64,000 bases of DNA from NCBI GenBank assembly GCA_964568145.1, contig CAZMOZ010000002.1:62001-126000 (forward strand), in the 5' to 3' direction. The notes below the pieces were generated by a model that worked only from the letters and a program-made list of their open reading frames with translations, was not told the origin of the DNA and searched no databases. Made by a program: the position numbers and the translations under genes. Each line of letters opens with the position of its first letter. Within the stretch, counting starts at the first letter, position 1. The DNA comes from DSVZ01 sp964568145 (GTDB lineage Bacteria; Verrucomicrobiota; Verrucomicrobiia; Limisphaerales; J093). Positions 17,457 to 25,083 of this stretch are shown in pieces.

Positions 17457-20400
17457 TCACGGGCTGGCTTTGACCTGGGTGATCCACGTGCCCCACGGCC
17501 GCTCTGGGACAGGATCGGCATATTGTTGCACCGTCCAAAACGTGCCGAAGTTTGGATTCTGGGAATCCGGCGTGGGGTCCATTGAGGTGGCGGAATAATC
17601 CCCCCAGCGGGGTCCGCCGGTATAGGCGCCCCGGCCGGCCTGGACCGGGGCGGGCCGGTTCATCCACGTGCCGTTGGCTCTGCGCCCCCGGAAGAAGGCG
17701 CCGATGTATTCGGTGGCGCGGGAGCCCGAAAAGCCCACCACCAAGTCCCCGGCGGCATTCACGTTCAGGGAGGGGAAGTGGTACCAGTACGGGTTGCTGC
17801 TGGCGGTGTCGTAAATCCGGCCGTGGCTGGCGTACGCGAGACCGCCGCTGCTCACCTGGAGCTTGAACCACTGGACGGCGGAACGGTCGGCCGTCGGGCC
17901 GTCATAGTCTCCGTCCACGCCATCCAGCCCGACATGGTGGCAGGTCCAGAGGTAACCGTTTCGGATCACTGCCGTCATCAGCCGGCTACCCAGGTTTCCC
18001 AGTTCCAAGGCCGTTCCGTCTTTGTGCGGCGCCAGCAGGACGCTGTTGGTTCCCGACACCTGCGGGATGTCGTAGTAGTCGCGGTACGGCCCTTCGACAA
18101 CCTGCCAGTTGCCCACCCATTCGGGATTGGGGCCGTTCCATTGCAAGCGGCGGAAGTAAATCTGCCCGCCGAGGTTCCCGCTGCTGGGGCCCTTGGCCAC
18201 AAACCAGGCATATCCACCGACCGGGGAGGCATCGAAGTTATACGCCGGCTGGATGCACCACGTGTTGGTTTCCCAGTTGCTCAACACCAGCGGCGGCGGC
18301 GGTTGATAGACGGCGTTCGTGCTATAAACATCGGGCTTCTTGAAGGCCTGGACGCGATAACCGCGATTGTTGACGTCCGACGAGCGCACTTGGACCGACA
18401 CGTAAAATCCGTTCGTGTCCACCCCCAAGACAGGGAAATCCACCCACCAGTTGCTTGAATCCAGCGGTATTGGCACAGGGAACCGCAGCCAGTCATTCGT
18501 GTTCAGGAGGCTTGGTTGGTCGGTCAGACTCACCTGGAGCACGATGGCGTCGTTGGTCCCTGAGCTGTCGCTGTGCATGGCGCACGAGACCCAACGTTCG
18601 CTGAAGTGATCGTACCAGATCCGCGGATCAGCCATGCTATTGGTCCCTCCTGGCGGGTTGAAGAAAACCGTGAGGCTTGTCTCATTGGTGCGCGTTCCGG
18701 TTACACGGTCGAACGCGACAACCTTGCCGGCCCCCGTGGTCATTGCGATGAATCGGGTCAGTCCAATAGCCCCCATCGTGTCCGGTACAACTCCGCCGTC
18801 ATCGCCGTTGAGTCCGGCAAAACTTTTGTCCGTGTAAAACGGGGCCGGGGTCATGATGCAGGAACCGCAACTGCCCGGGTAAGTGACCGCAAACGCAGTA
18901 GTTACGTCGTGCTTCTCCAATCCGCTAGGATGTACAGTGATCCCACTGCCGATTCGAACTGCCGTCAGGCAAGACTCGAAGAGTGTGTCCTGCAAGTAGT
19001 GGGTCAGGGCATAGCCTGGGCCACTGTCGTATTGGACCGCCGTCTTGGCCCATCGAAAACGCGCCTTGCGGATGATGGTGCTGTATGTGTCATAATACAC
19101 CCCGACGGCTGGGCTTGCGTGGAAGTTGGGCAAGCCGGTGCTCCCGGCGATCTTTTCGCCAAAAGAGTCGTCGTCCTTGGAGGTAAAAACTGGAGTTTGC
19201 AGGGTGTCCGCAAAACTCGTTGGACCAGTGATTTTCATCCAAGCGTTATTGGCGTATTTGATGGTGCAGCCCGCTTGGAAGGTAGCCACCCCGGGGCCCA
19301 CCGTGAAGTTGTTCGGGATGTAGTAAGTCTCGCCCATCACAAAGGTGTAGGAATAGGCCGAACCGTTCAGCTCAAAGTCCACCACCACCCCGGCCGGCCA
19401 GTACGGAAGCTGCGCCACCTCGACCGGCTGGCGCGCGCTCACCCGCTCCGCCCGCGCGCTGCGCCAGTCGCGCTCCCCCGGCGCCGCCGTCCGCGCCTGC
19501 CGCGGCAGCTCCGCCGCCAGCCGGGCCAGCGCCTCCCACGCCACCGATTCCTCCAGCATCGCCCCGCCGGCCCCGTCCGGCGTCCACACCTTGCGCACCT
19601 CCACCGCCTCCCCTGGCGCCCCGCCCGCGCCCACCTGCCAGGCCCACTCGCTCCCGGCTCGCACCGCAAAGGCGTGCCCCTGGAGGATCGAGGCGCCGTC
19701 GAAATGAATGCCCACGTCATCAGACACCGCCACCCCGCCCGCGCCGGGCACGGCCACCCGCTGCAACACCGGCTCGGGCGCCTCGACCCACTCCGTCACC
19801 ACCACCAGCCGGGTCGTGTCGGGGGCAAACCCCTCCGGCGGCCACGGCAGTTCGCGCAGCACCACGCTCTGGCTGAACCGGTTGTGCCGCCACTCCAGCA
19901 CCACGTCGGCCGCCACCCCGTCGAAGGCGTCGCGGGCCACCAGCCAATTGGGCGGCACCAGCTCCAGGGGCGCGCTGGCCCTGACCCTCGCCAGCGGTTG
20001 CCGCTGGCCGGTGGCTTCGTCCAGCCACTCCAGCGCCCGCAGGCCGCCCCGCAGCCGCGCCCCGGCCGGGGTTTCCAGGTCGAAGACACTCTCGGCATTG
20101 AGGTCGTGGCTGAAGATGGCCCGCAGCGGGCCGTACCGGGCGAGGGCCCCGTCGGGGAAACGCTCGATGAGGTCGCGGCTTTCCTGCCACTGGCCGCTGA
20201 CGGGGTCCCGGTAATGCAGCCCGTTTTCCAGGAGCGTGTACCGCCCTCCGGACTGCCAGTGCAGCGAGCCGTCCGCTTGCGCCCGGGCGCGGAAGCGCTG
20301 GAAGACGGCGAAATCCTGGCCGCGCTCGACCACGCGCCATTCCTCCGCGGCGGGCGGGGCCGGCCCGAGTGAGTCGGTCGGCTGGGCCCGGCCGGGCCGG

Positions 20401-20492
20401 GCGGCCCCGAGGCCGAGGGCGAGGGTGATCCAAAAGAAACGAGGAAGCGCGTTCGGGAGCTTCCTCCCGGGGATGGATGGACCGGGTTTCAT
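17457..20492 (-). CDS. Large secreted protein of unknown function
   Basis: A 1011-residue exoprotein. The ATG at 20492 is chosen because it leads into a signal peptide (a basic stretch, FFWITLALGLGAA, then GRAQ). Residues about 30-400 form a Trp/Arg-rich beta domain containing QWQESRDLIERFPDGALARYGP and PPNWLVARDAFDG. Residues about 420-600 look beta-helical (GCTIKYANNAWMKITG, NFHASPAVGVYY). The C-terminal 400 residues resemble a beta-propeller or sandwich, with DPRIWYDHFSERWVS and WGDYSATSMDPTP near the end. No catalytic motif was recognised. A C14 homopolymer lies 37-50 nt upstream of the start. Confidence 0.75.
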   Translation of the reverse strand: MKPGPSIPGRKLPNALPRFFWITLALGLGAARPGRAQPTDSLGPAPPAAEEWRVVERGQDFAVFQRFRARAQADGSLHWQSGGRYTLLENGLHYRDPVSGQWQESRDLIERFPDGALARYGPLRAIFSHDLNAESVFDLETPAGARLRGGLRALEWLDEATGQRQPLARVRASAPLELVPPNWLVARDAFDGVAADVVLEWRHNRFSQSVVLRELPWPPEGFAPDTTRLVVVTEWVEAPEPVLQRVAVPGAGGVAVSDDVGIHFDGASILQGHAFAVRAGSEWAWQVGAGGAPGEAVEVRKVWTPDGAGGAMLEESVAWEALARLAAELPRQARTAAPGERDWRSARAERVSARQPVEVAQLPYWPAGVVVDFELNGSAYSYTFVMGETYYIPNNFTVGPGVATFQAGCTIKYANNAWMKITGPTSFADTLQTPVFTSKDDDSFGEKIAGSTGLPNFHASPAVGVYYDTYSTIIRKARFRWAKTAVQYDSGPGYALTHYLQDTLFESCLTAVRIGSGITVHPSGLEKHDVTTAFAVTYPGSCGSCIMTPAPFYTDKSFAGLNGDDGGVVPDTMGAIGLTRFIAMTTGAGKVVAFDRVTGTRTNETSLTVFFNPPGGTNSMADPRIWYDHFSERWVSCAMHSDSSGTNDAIVLQVSLTDQPSLLNTNDWLRFPVPIPLDSSNWWVDFPVLGVDTNGFYVSVQVRSSDVNNRGYRVQAFKKPDVYSTNAVYQPPPPLVLSNWETNTWCIQPAYNFDASPVGGYAWFVAKGPSSGNLGGQIYFRRLQWNGPNPEWVGNWQVVEGPYRDYYDIPQVSGTNSVLLAPHKDGTALELGNLGSRLMTAVIRNGYLWTCHHVGLDGVDGDYDGPTADRSAVQWFKLQVSSGGLAYASHGRIYDTASSNPYWYHFPSLNVNAAGDLVVGFSGSRATEYIGAFFRGRRANGTWMNRPAPVQAGRGAYTGGPRWGDYSATSMDPTPDSQNPNFGTFWTVQQYADPVPERPWGTWITQVKASP

Positions 20493-20528
20493 GGGACGGA
20501 AACTTTTGCGAACGCTGACTGTATAACG

Positions 20529-20542
20529 CCCCCCCCCCCCCC
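20529..20542. repeat. C14 homopolymer upstream of the large secreted protein gene
   Basis: Fourteen consecutive C on the plus strand (G14 on the coding strand of the leftward gene) lie 37-50 nt before the ATG at 20492, where a promoter or 5' UTR is expected. Tracts of this length are prone to slipped-strand changes. Confidence 0.9.
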
Positions 20543-20643
20543 GCCTGTCAAGGAGGTGGACGGAAAAATTTTGGGGCGCGGTGGTGCCGGCTTCGGAGCG
20601 GTACAGGGGGGGGTGGGGAGCCGCTGTCCCGGCTGCAGGCTGA

Positions 20644-20697
20644 CAGGCCGGAGGCCTGCACCTCATGTGAGACATGCAGGCCGGAGGCCCGCACCAC
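20644..20697. repeat. Short direct/palindromic repeats CAGGCCGGAGGCC
   Basis: CAGGCCGGAGGCCTGCACC near 20644 and GCAGGCCGGAGGCCCGCACC near 20676 are about 32 bp apart. Each is itself partly palindromic. They lie immediately before heptad element B. Confidence 0.6.
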
Positions 20698-20706
20698 AGG
20701 GGAAGG

Positions 20707-20945
20707 TTCGAAGTCCGAAGTCCGAAGTCCGAAGACAGGAGTCAGGAGGCAGGAGTCAGGAGGCAGGAGTCAGAAGGCAGAAGGCAGAAGGCGGAGGCCG
20801 GATTCCAGACGCCGGAGGCCCCTGACCGGTGGCGCGGGTCGCCTGCCCAGTTGCCGGCTTTTCCTTCGTCTTTTGGCCTTCCTCCTCGTTTCCCCGGCGA
20901 CCTTTTCTGATTTTTTGAGTTTCGGCTTGGCCGGAGGCCGGCGGC
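20707..20945. repeat. Heptanucleotide-repeat element B (intergenic)
   Basis: Positions 20707-20818 are 16 in-phase 7-bp units, beginning TTCGAAG, TCCGAAG x3, ACAGGAG and ending CCAGACG, CCGGAGG. A roughly 125-bp flank shares TTTTGGCCTT, CTTTTCTGATTTTTTGAG and TTTCGGCTTGGCC with element A. It lies in the divergent gap (20493-21015) between the large secreted protein gene and ileS. The end of the gap carries a GTAGCCTTCCGC...CGGCTTACGGC motif that recurs near 50795. Confidence 0.85.
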
Positions 20946-21015
20946 CGGGCCTGGTGCCTTGCCGGGCGTGCCGTTGGGGGAGTAGCCTTCCGCCCCCGGC
21001 TTACGGCCGGCGTCC

Positions 21016-24000
21016 ATGGACTACAAAGACACGTTGAATCTGCCGCGCACGGACTTCCCCATGAAGGCCGATCTGGTACGGCGCGAGCCCGAGCGTTTGG
21101 CCCGGTGGGAAGCGGCGCGCCTGTACGACCGCATTCAGGCCGCCCGGGCCGGCGCGCCCGCGTTTGTCCTGCACGACGGCCCGCCGTTTGCGAATGGCGA
21201 GATTCACCTGGGCCACGTGCTCAACAAGATTCTCAAGGACATCGTCATCAAATACAAAACGCTGCGCGGCTGCCGCGCGCCGTACGTGCCGGGCTGGGAC
21301 TGCCACGGGCTGCCGATCGAATTCCAGGTCACGCAGGAATTGCGAAAGGACAGAAAACCGGATGCCGGTGCCCAGACCCCGGATGCCAGACCCCAGATGG
21401 CGGACTCGGGCGGCGAAGCTTCAGCGCCCGGCACCCCGCACCCCGCACCCCGCACCCAGAATCCGGCATCCGAGTTTTCCCCCGTGGCCATCCGGCGGGC
21501 TAGCGAGGCTTACGCGCGCAAGTACGTGGCGGTCCAGCGCGAGCAGTTCAAACGGCTCGGCGTGCTGGGCGACTGGGACAACCCGTACCTGACGCTCGCC
21601 CGCGAATACGAGGCCGAGGAGCTGCGCCTGTTCGCGGCCATCGTCGAAAAGGGCTTCGTGTATCGCGGCAAGAAACCGGTGTACTGGAGCATCCCGTGCC
21701 GCACCGCGCTGGCCGAGGCGGAGGTCGAATACCAGGACCACGTCAGCCCGAGCATCTACGTGAAGTTTCCCGTGCTCGGCCACGCGAACACGTTCATCCT
21801 GATCTGGACCACCACACCCTGGACGCTGCCGGCCAACCTCGCCGTGGCCTGCAACTCGTCCTTCAGCTACTCGCTGGTGCGCGTGCCGCGCGACAACGCG
21901 GCGGGGCAAGATTCTGCTGAGCCAGCCAGTGACCCGGCGGGGCGGGAATCCGTCGAGCCGGCCGCGAACGCGGACTCCCCGGACCAGGGCCCAGCCTGGG
22001 AAGATTACATCGTGTCCTCGCTGCTGCTCAGCGCCGTGGCGCAGAAGTGCGGTTGGACGAATTACCAGATCATCCGCAGTCTCGAGGCCGGGCACCTGAG
22101 CCAGGTCGAGTACCAGCACCCGTTCTGTGCGCGCACCGGCCGGTTGTTCGCGGGCGACGAGTTCGTGACGAACGACACCGGCACGGGCTTTGTCCACATC
22201 GCGCCCGGCCACGGCCTCGAGGACTACGGTCTGGGCCTCCGCCAAGGCCTGCCGATCTATTCGCCGGTGGATGACGACGGCCGCTTTGCCTGGACGGACG
22301 ACCTGCCGCGCGAGCAGCAGATGCCGGCGGCGTTGATCGGCAAGGCCATCCTCGAACGGCACGGCAAAAGCGAGGCGAACGAGGCGGTGCTCCAGGAACT
22401 GCGCGCCCGCCGCGCGCTGTTGCACCAGGAAGCCTACACGCACAGCTACCCGCACTGCTGGCGCAGCAAGACGCCGGTGATCTTCCGGGCCATGGACCAG
22501 TGGTTCGTGCGGGTGGATCATGTGGTGGAAAGCGGATCCCGGATGCCAGATACCGGACACCAGAGGCCAGACTTGGGCGGCGAATCTCCAGTCTCCAGCA
22601 CCCCGCACCCCGCACCCCGCACCCAGCATCCGGCATCCGGCATCCGGCATCCGGCCTCTGGAAAACCCTTCCGCCAGCTTGCGCTGGAGGAGATCGGCCG
22701 CATCACGTGGATTCCCGAATGGGGCATCAACCGCATCAAGGGCGCCGTCGAGTCCCGGCCGGACTGGTGCATCTCGCGCCAGCGTTCCTGGGGCGTGCCA
22801 CTGCCGGCGTTTTACGACGCCGCGGGCCGGCCGATCCTCGACGCCCGCGTGGTGCGCCGCGTGGCCGATTTGGTCGAGCAGCACGGCTCGAACGTCTGGT
22901 TCGAGAAGACCGCCGCCGAGTTGTGGGCCATGGTGCGGCCGGCCGGGTGGTCCGGCCCGGAAGCGGTCGCCAAGTCCGCCGACACGCTGGACGTGTGGAT
23001 TGACTCCGGTTCGAGCAGCCAGGCCGTGATCGCCCGCCGCCCCGAGCTGCGCGGCGCCGGCCGCGAGGTGGACGGACGCCTGCCGTTCCAGGCCGACCTG
23101 TACCTCGAAGGCTCGGACCAGCACCGCGGCTGGTTCCAGTCCTCGCTGCTGTTGTCGCTGGCCGGCAACGGCGCGGCGCCGTTCAAGACCGTGCTCACCC
23201 ACGGATTTGTCGTGAACGACGCCGGCGAAAAGGAGGCCAAGAGCCGCGGCTCGAAGTCCGCCACGCTTTGGGTGAACGACTTCGGCGCGGACGTGCTGCG
23301 CCTCTGGGTCGCGAGCCAGGATTACCACGGCGACATGGTGCTGAGCGAGGCGCGCATGCTCAAGGTGGCGGAGGCCTACCGCCTGCTCCGCAACACGCTC
23401 CGCTACCAGCTCGCGAACCTGTTCGACTTCGACCCGGCGCGGCACGCCGTCCCGGACGACCGGCTCACGCCGCTGGACCGCTGGATTCTCGGCGAGTTCG
23501 CGCGGCTGGAGGCGGAGATCGCCCGCGCGTACGACCAGTACGAATTCCACCTCGTTTACCAGAAACTCAGCCAGTTCGCGGCGGTAGAATTATCTGCAAT
23601 CTACCACGACCTCATCAAGGATCGGCTCTACACCGAGCCGGCAGGTTCAGAACGACGGCGGTCAACGCAGACCGCGCTGCACCGGATGGTGATCAGCCTG
23701 TGCCAGATGCTCTCGCCAATCCTGGCCTTCACGGCGGACGAGGCGTGGGAGTTTATTCCGGGCAAGCCGGCGGACTCAGTGCATTTGAGTCGCTGGATTC
23801 CGAGCATAAGCCCAGCGGTGTGGACCGAGGATGTCGAATTTGGCCGCTTGTGGAAGATTCGTCCAATGGTGTTAGCCGAATTGGAGCAACTGCGCCGGGA
23901 CAAAATCATCGGCAAGGCACTGGAAGCCCAAGTGACTGTTCGTGGCACGGGTGGCTTGCCTGTGTTCCAAGCCATCCAGCACCTCCAAACGGAATTTAAG

Positions 24001-24198
24001 GAGATCCTTGGCGTCTCCAGTATACGGATCGAGCAAACTGGGATTCCCGTTGCCCCGCTGCAGTTCATCACCGCAAAAGCCGAAGGCCGCAAATGCGAGC
24101 GCTGCTGGCATTGGGAGACTGACGTCGGGGCGCACGCGGAACACCCGACGCTGTGCGGGCGGTGTGTGCGGGCGGTCGCCGCGGCCGGGAGCGCCTGA
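21016..24198 (+). CDS. ileS: Isoleucyl-tRNA synthetase with three in-frame repeat insertions
   Basis: A 1060-residue class I synthetase that charges tRNA(Ile), about 130 residues longer than usual. The HIGH-equivalent is PPFANGEIHLGHVLNKILKD near residue 58. The editing domain (WTTTPWTLPANLAVA ... GTGFVHIAPGHG) and SRQRSWGVPLP are present. A C-terminal zinc ribbon, CERCWHWETD...CGRCVRAV, closes the protein. The KMSKS position reads KEAKS (NDAGEKEAKSRGS). Extra segments at residues about 113-155, 295-318 and 507-549 are encoded by dispersed repeats and are low-complexity and Pro/His/Ala-rich. The frame remains open throughout and all other landmarks are intact, so the gene should be functional. 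Confidence 0.95.
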   Translation: MDYKDTLNLPRTDFPMKADLVRREPERLARWEAARLYDRIQAARAGAPAFVLHDGPPFANGEIHLGHVLNKILKDIVIKYKTLRGCRAPYVPGWDCHGLPIEFQVTQELRKDRKPDAGAQTPDARPQMADSGGEASAPGTPHPAPRTQNPASEFSPVAIRRASEAYARKYVAVQREQFKRLGVLGDWDNPYLTLAREYEAEELRLFAAIVEKGFVYRGKKPVYWSIPCRTALAEAEVEYQDHVSPSIYVKFPVLGHANTFILIWTTTPWTLPANLAVACNSSFSYSLVRVPRDNAAGQDSAEPASDPAGRESVEPAANADSPDQGPAWEDYIVSSLLLSAVAQKCGWTNYQIIRSLEAGHLSQVEYQHPFCARTGRLFAGDEFVTNDTGTGFVHIAPGHGLEDYGLGLRQGLPIYSPVDDDGRFAWTDDLPREQQMPAALIGKAILERHGKSEANEAVLQELRARRALLHQEAYTHSYPHCWRSKTPVIFRAMDQWFVRVDHVVESGSRMPDTGHQRPDLGGESPVSSTPHPAPRTQHPASGIRHPASGKPFRQLALEEIGRITWIPEWGINRIKGAVESRPDWCISRQRSWGVPLPAFYDAAGRPILDARVVRRVADLVEQHGSNVWFEKTAAELWAMVRPAGWSGPEAVAKSADTLDVWIDSGSSSQAVIARRPELRGAGREVDGRLPFQADLYLEGSDQHRGWFQSSLLLSLAGNGAAPFKTVLTHGFVVNDAGEKEAKSRGSKSATLWVNDFGADVLRLWVASQDYHGDMVLSEARMLKVAEAYRLLRNTLRYQLANLFDFDPARHAVPDDRLTPLDRWILGEFARLEAEIARAYDQYEFHLVYQKLSQFAAVELSAIYHDLIKDRLYTEPAGSERRRSTQTALHRMVISLCQMLSPILAFTADEAWEFIPGKPADSVHLSRWIPSISPAVWTEDVEFGRLWKIRPMVLAELEQLRRDKIIGKALEAQVTVRGTGGLPVFQAIQHLQTEFKEILGVSSIRIEQTGIPVAPLQFITAKAEGRKCERCWHWETDVGAHAEHPTLCGRCVRAVAAAGSA
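21354..21479 (+). repeat. Heptad element inside ileS, copy 1
   Basis: 126 nt = 18 seven-base units = 42 codons. The left part has units such as GATGCCG, GACCCCG, GATGCCA; the right part has GCACCCC x3, GCACCCA, GAATCCG, GCATCCG, which are reverse-complement-like to the left. The ends form an inverted repeat (AAAACCGGATGCC/GGCATCCGAGTTTT). It is translated as a Pro-rich segment with TPHPAPRTQNPAS between the catalytic-domain motifs WDCHGLPIE and EAYARKYV. Confidence 0.9.
21900..21968 (+). repeat. 36-nt in-frame tandem repeat inside ileS (second repeat family)
   Basis: GGCGGGGC at 21900 and 21936 starts two similar units (GGCGGGGCnnGAnTCnnnnGAGCCnGCC) exactly 36 nt (12 codons) apart, translated AAGQDSAEPASD / PAGRESVEPAAN. 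The same motif occurs, inverted, between genes at 36934-36962 and 51635-51663. Homologous synthetases have no equivalent segment in this part of the editing domain. Confidence 0.75.
22535..22660 (+). repeat. Heptad element inside ileS, copy 2
   Basis: Exactly 18 seven-base units (126 nt, 42 codons) with no phase slip: GATCCCG, GATGCCA, GATACCG ... GCACCCC x3, GCACCCA, GCATCCG x4, GCCTCTG. Left CGGATGCC and right GGCATCCG units can pair. The translation is 7-residue periodic (TPHPAPR, TQHPASG, IRHPASG). It sits between QWFVRVDH and FRQLALEEIGRITW, where homologues have only a few residues. Confidence 0.9.
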
Positions 24199-24232
24199 AT
24201 AAGGCGGGGCTTGCCGGCTCAGCCCGCCGCCG

Positions 24233-24991
24233 TCACTGCACGATCTCGCAGCGGCTGAACTCGATGACGCCGTCCTTGTCCAGGCCACCGCAGCGGCCGG
24301 CGATGACCACGGTTTGCCCGGCCTCAAGCAGCGGCACCTCACGCCCGCTGTCGTAGCGCGCGGTCAGCACGCGCCCGTTCTGCGTCGTGAACACGGTCTT
24401 GTAGCGGTCAATGTAGTTGAACCGGCACGCGACGCTGTACGCGCGGTCCGGGCTGGCCAGGAGCACGGTGAAGTTGCGGGTGATCAGCCCGGTGTGGAAG
24501 CGGTCCACCGCGCCCTTGACGCGGAACGTCTGTTTGCCGTAACGCGCCGCCGCCGCGGCGGGATCGCCGGTGAAATGCGCGACCAATACGTCCGCCTCGA
24601 CCACGGTGTCGGGCGTCAGCGGCGGCAGCCCGGCCAGGGGCCGAACTGGTTTGGCTTCGCGCGGCGGCCGGGCGGCGTCGCGGGCCGGGCGTTCCTGGAC
24701 CTGGCGGAGGCGCTCGTTTTCCCGCCGCAGGCGCTTCAACTCCTGCTCCTGGCGCTCCGCCTCGGCCCCGGCCTCTTTGCGCTGCTGCTTTTCCTGCTGC
24801 TGGCGCAGGCGTTCGTTGTCGCGACGCAGTTGTTCGAGTTCCTTTTCGGCCTGTTCGAGGCTGCGCCGCAACCGCTGGACCTCGGCGTCTTTCTGGCGGA
24901 GGGCGTCGGTGTCCTCGGCCGTGCGGGCGGGCGGCGCGGCGCTGAGCAGCGCGGCGGCGAGGCTGAGGGTGGCAAACATGCGGGCGCGCAT
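24233..24991 (-). CDS. Exported coiled-coil protein with OB-fold (tRNA_anti-like) domain
   Basis: A 252-residue protein from the ATG at 24991, with a signal peptide (MRARMFATLSLAAALLSAAPPARTA). Residues about 30-110 are a Lys/Arg/Glu/Gln-rich coiled coil (LEQAEKELEQLRRDNERLRQQQ). The C-terminal ~120 residues form an OB-fold-like domain of the tRNA_anti-like type: YGKQTFRVKGAVDRF, VLLASPDRAYSVACRF, AGQTVVIAGRCGGLDKDGVIEFSRCEIV. The ligand is unknown; these periplasmic domains are not thought to bind tRNA. It converges with ileS, 34 nt away. Confidence 0.75.
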   Translation of the reverse strand: MRARMFATLSLAAALLSAAPPARTAEDTDALRQKDAEVQRLRRSLEQAEKELEQLRRDNERLRQQQEKQQRKEAGAEAERQEQELKRLRRENERLRQVQERPARDAARPPREAKPVRPLAGLPPLTPDTVVEADVLVAHFTGDPAAAAARYGKQTFRVKGAVDRFHTGLITRNFTVLLASPDRAYSVACRFNYIDRYKTVFTTQNGRVLTARYDSGREVPLLEAGQTVVIAGRCGGLDKDGVIEFSRCEIVQ

Positions 24992-25083
24992 AGCTTGGGC
25001 AGTCCAACGGGCGCGGCGGGCAACGTCAAGGCCGAACCCGCCGCGGGCTGGACGCGCCGGCGGCGGGTGATACATTGGCGCGA

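Noticed and set aside
21431..21472. Possible CRISPR-like or short tandem array (GCACCCC repeats)
   Set aside because: Repeat period is 7 nt with no spacers, it lies within an open ileS frame, and no cas gene is in the window.
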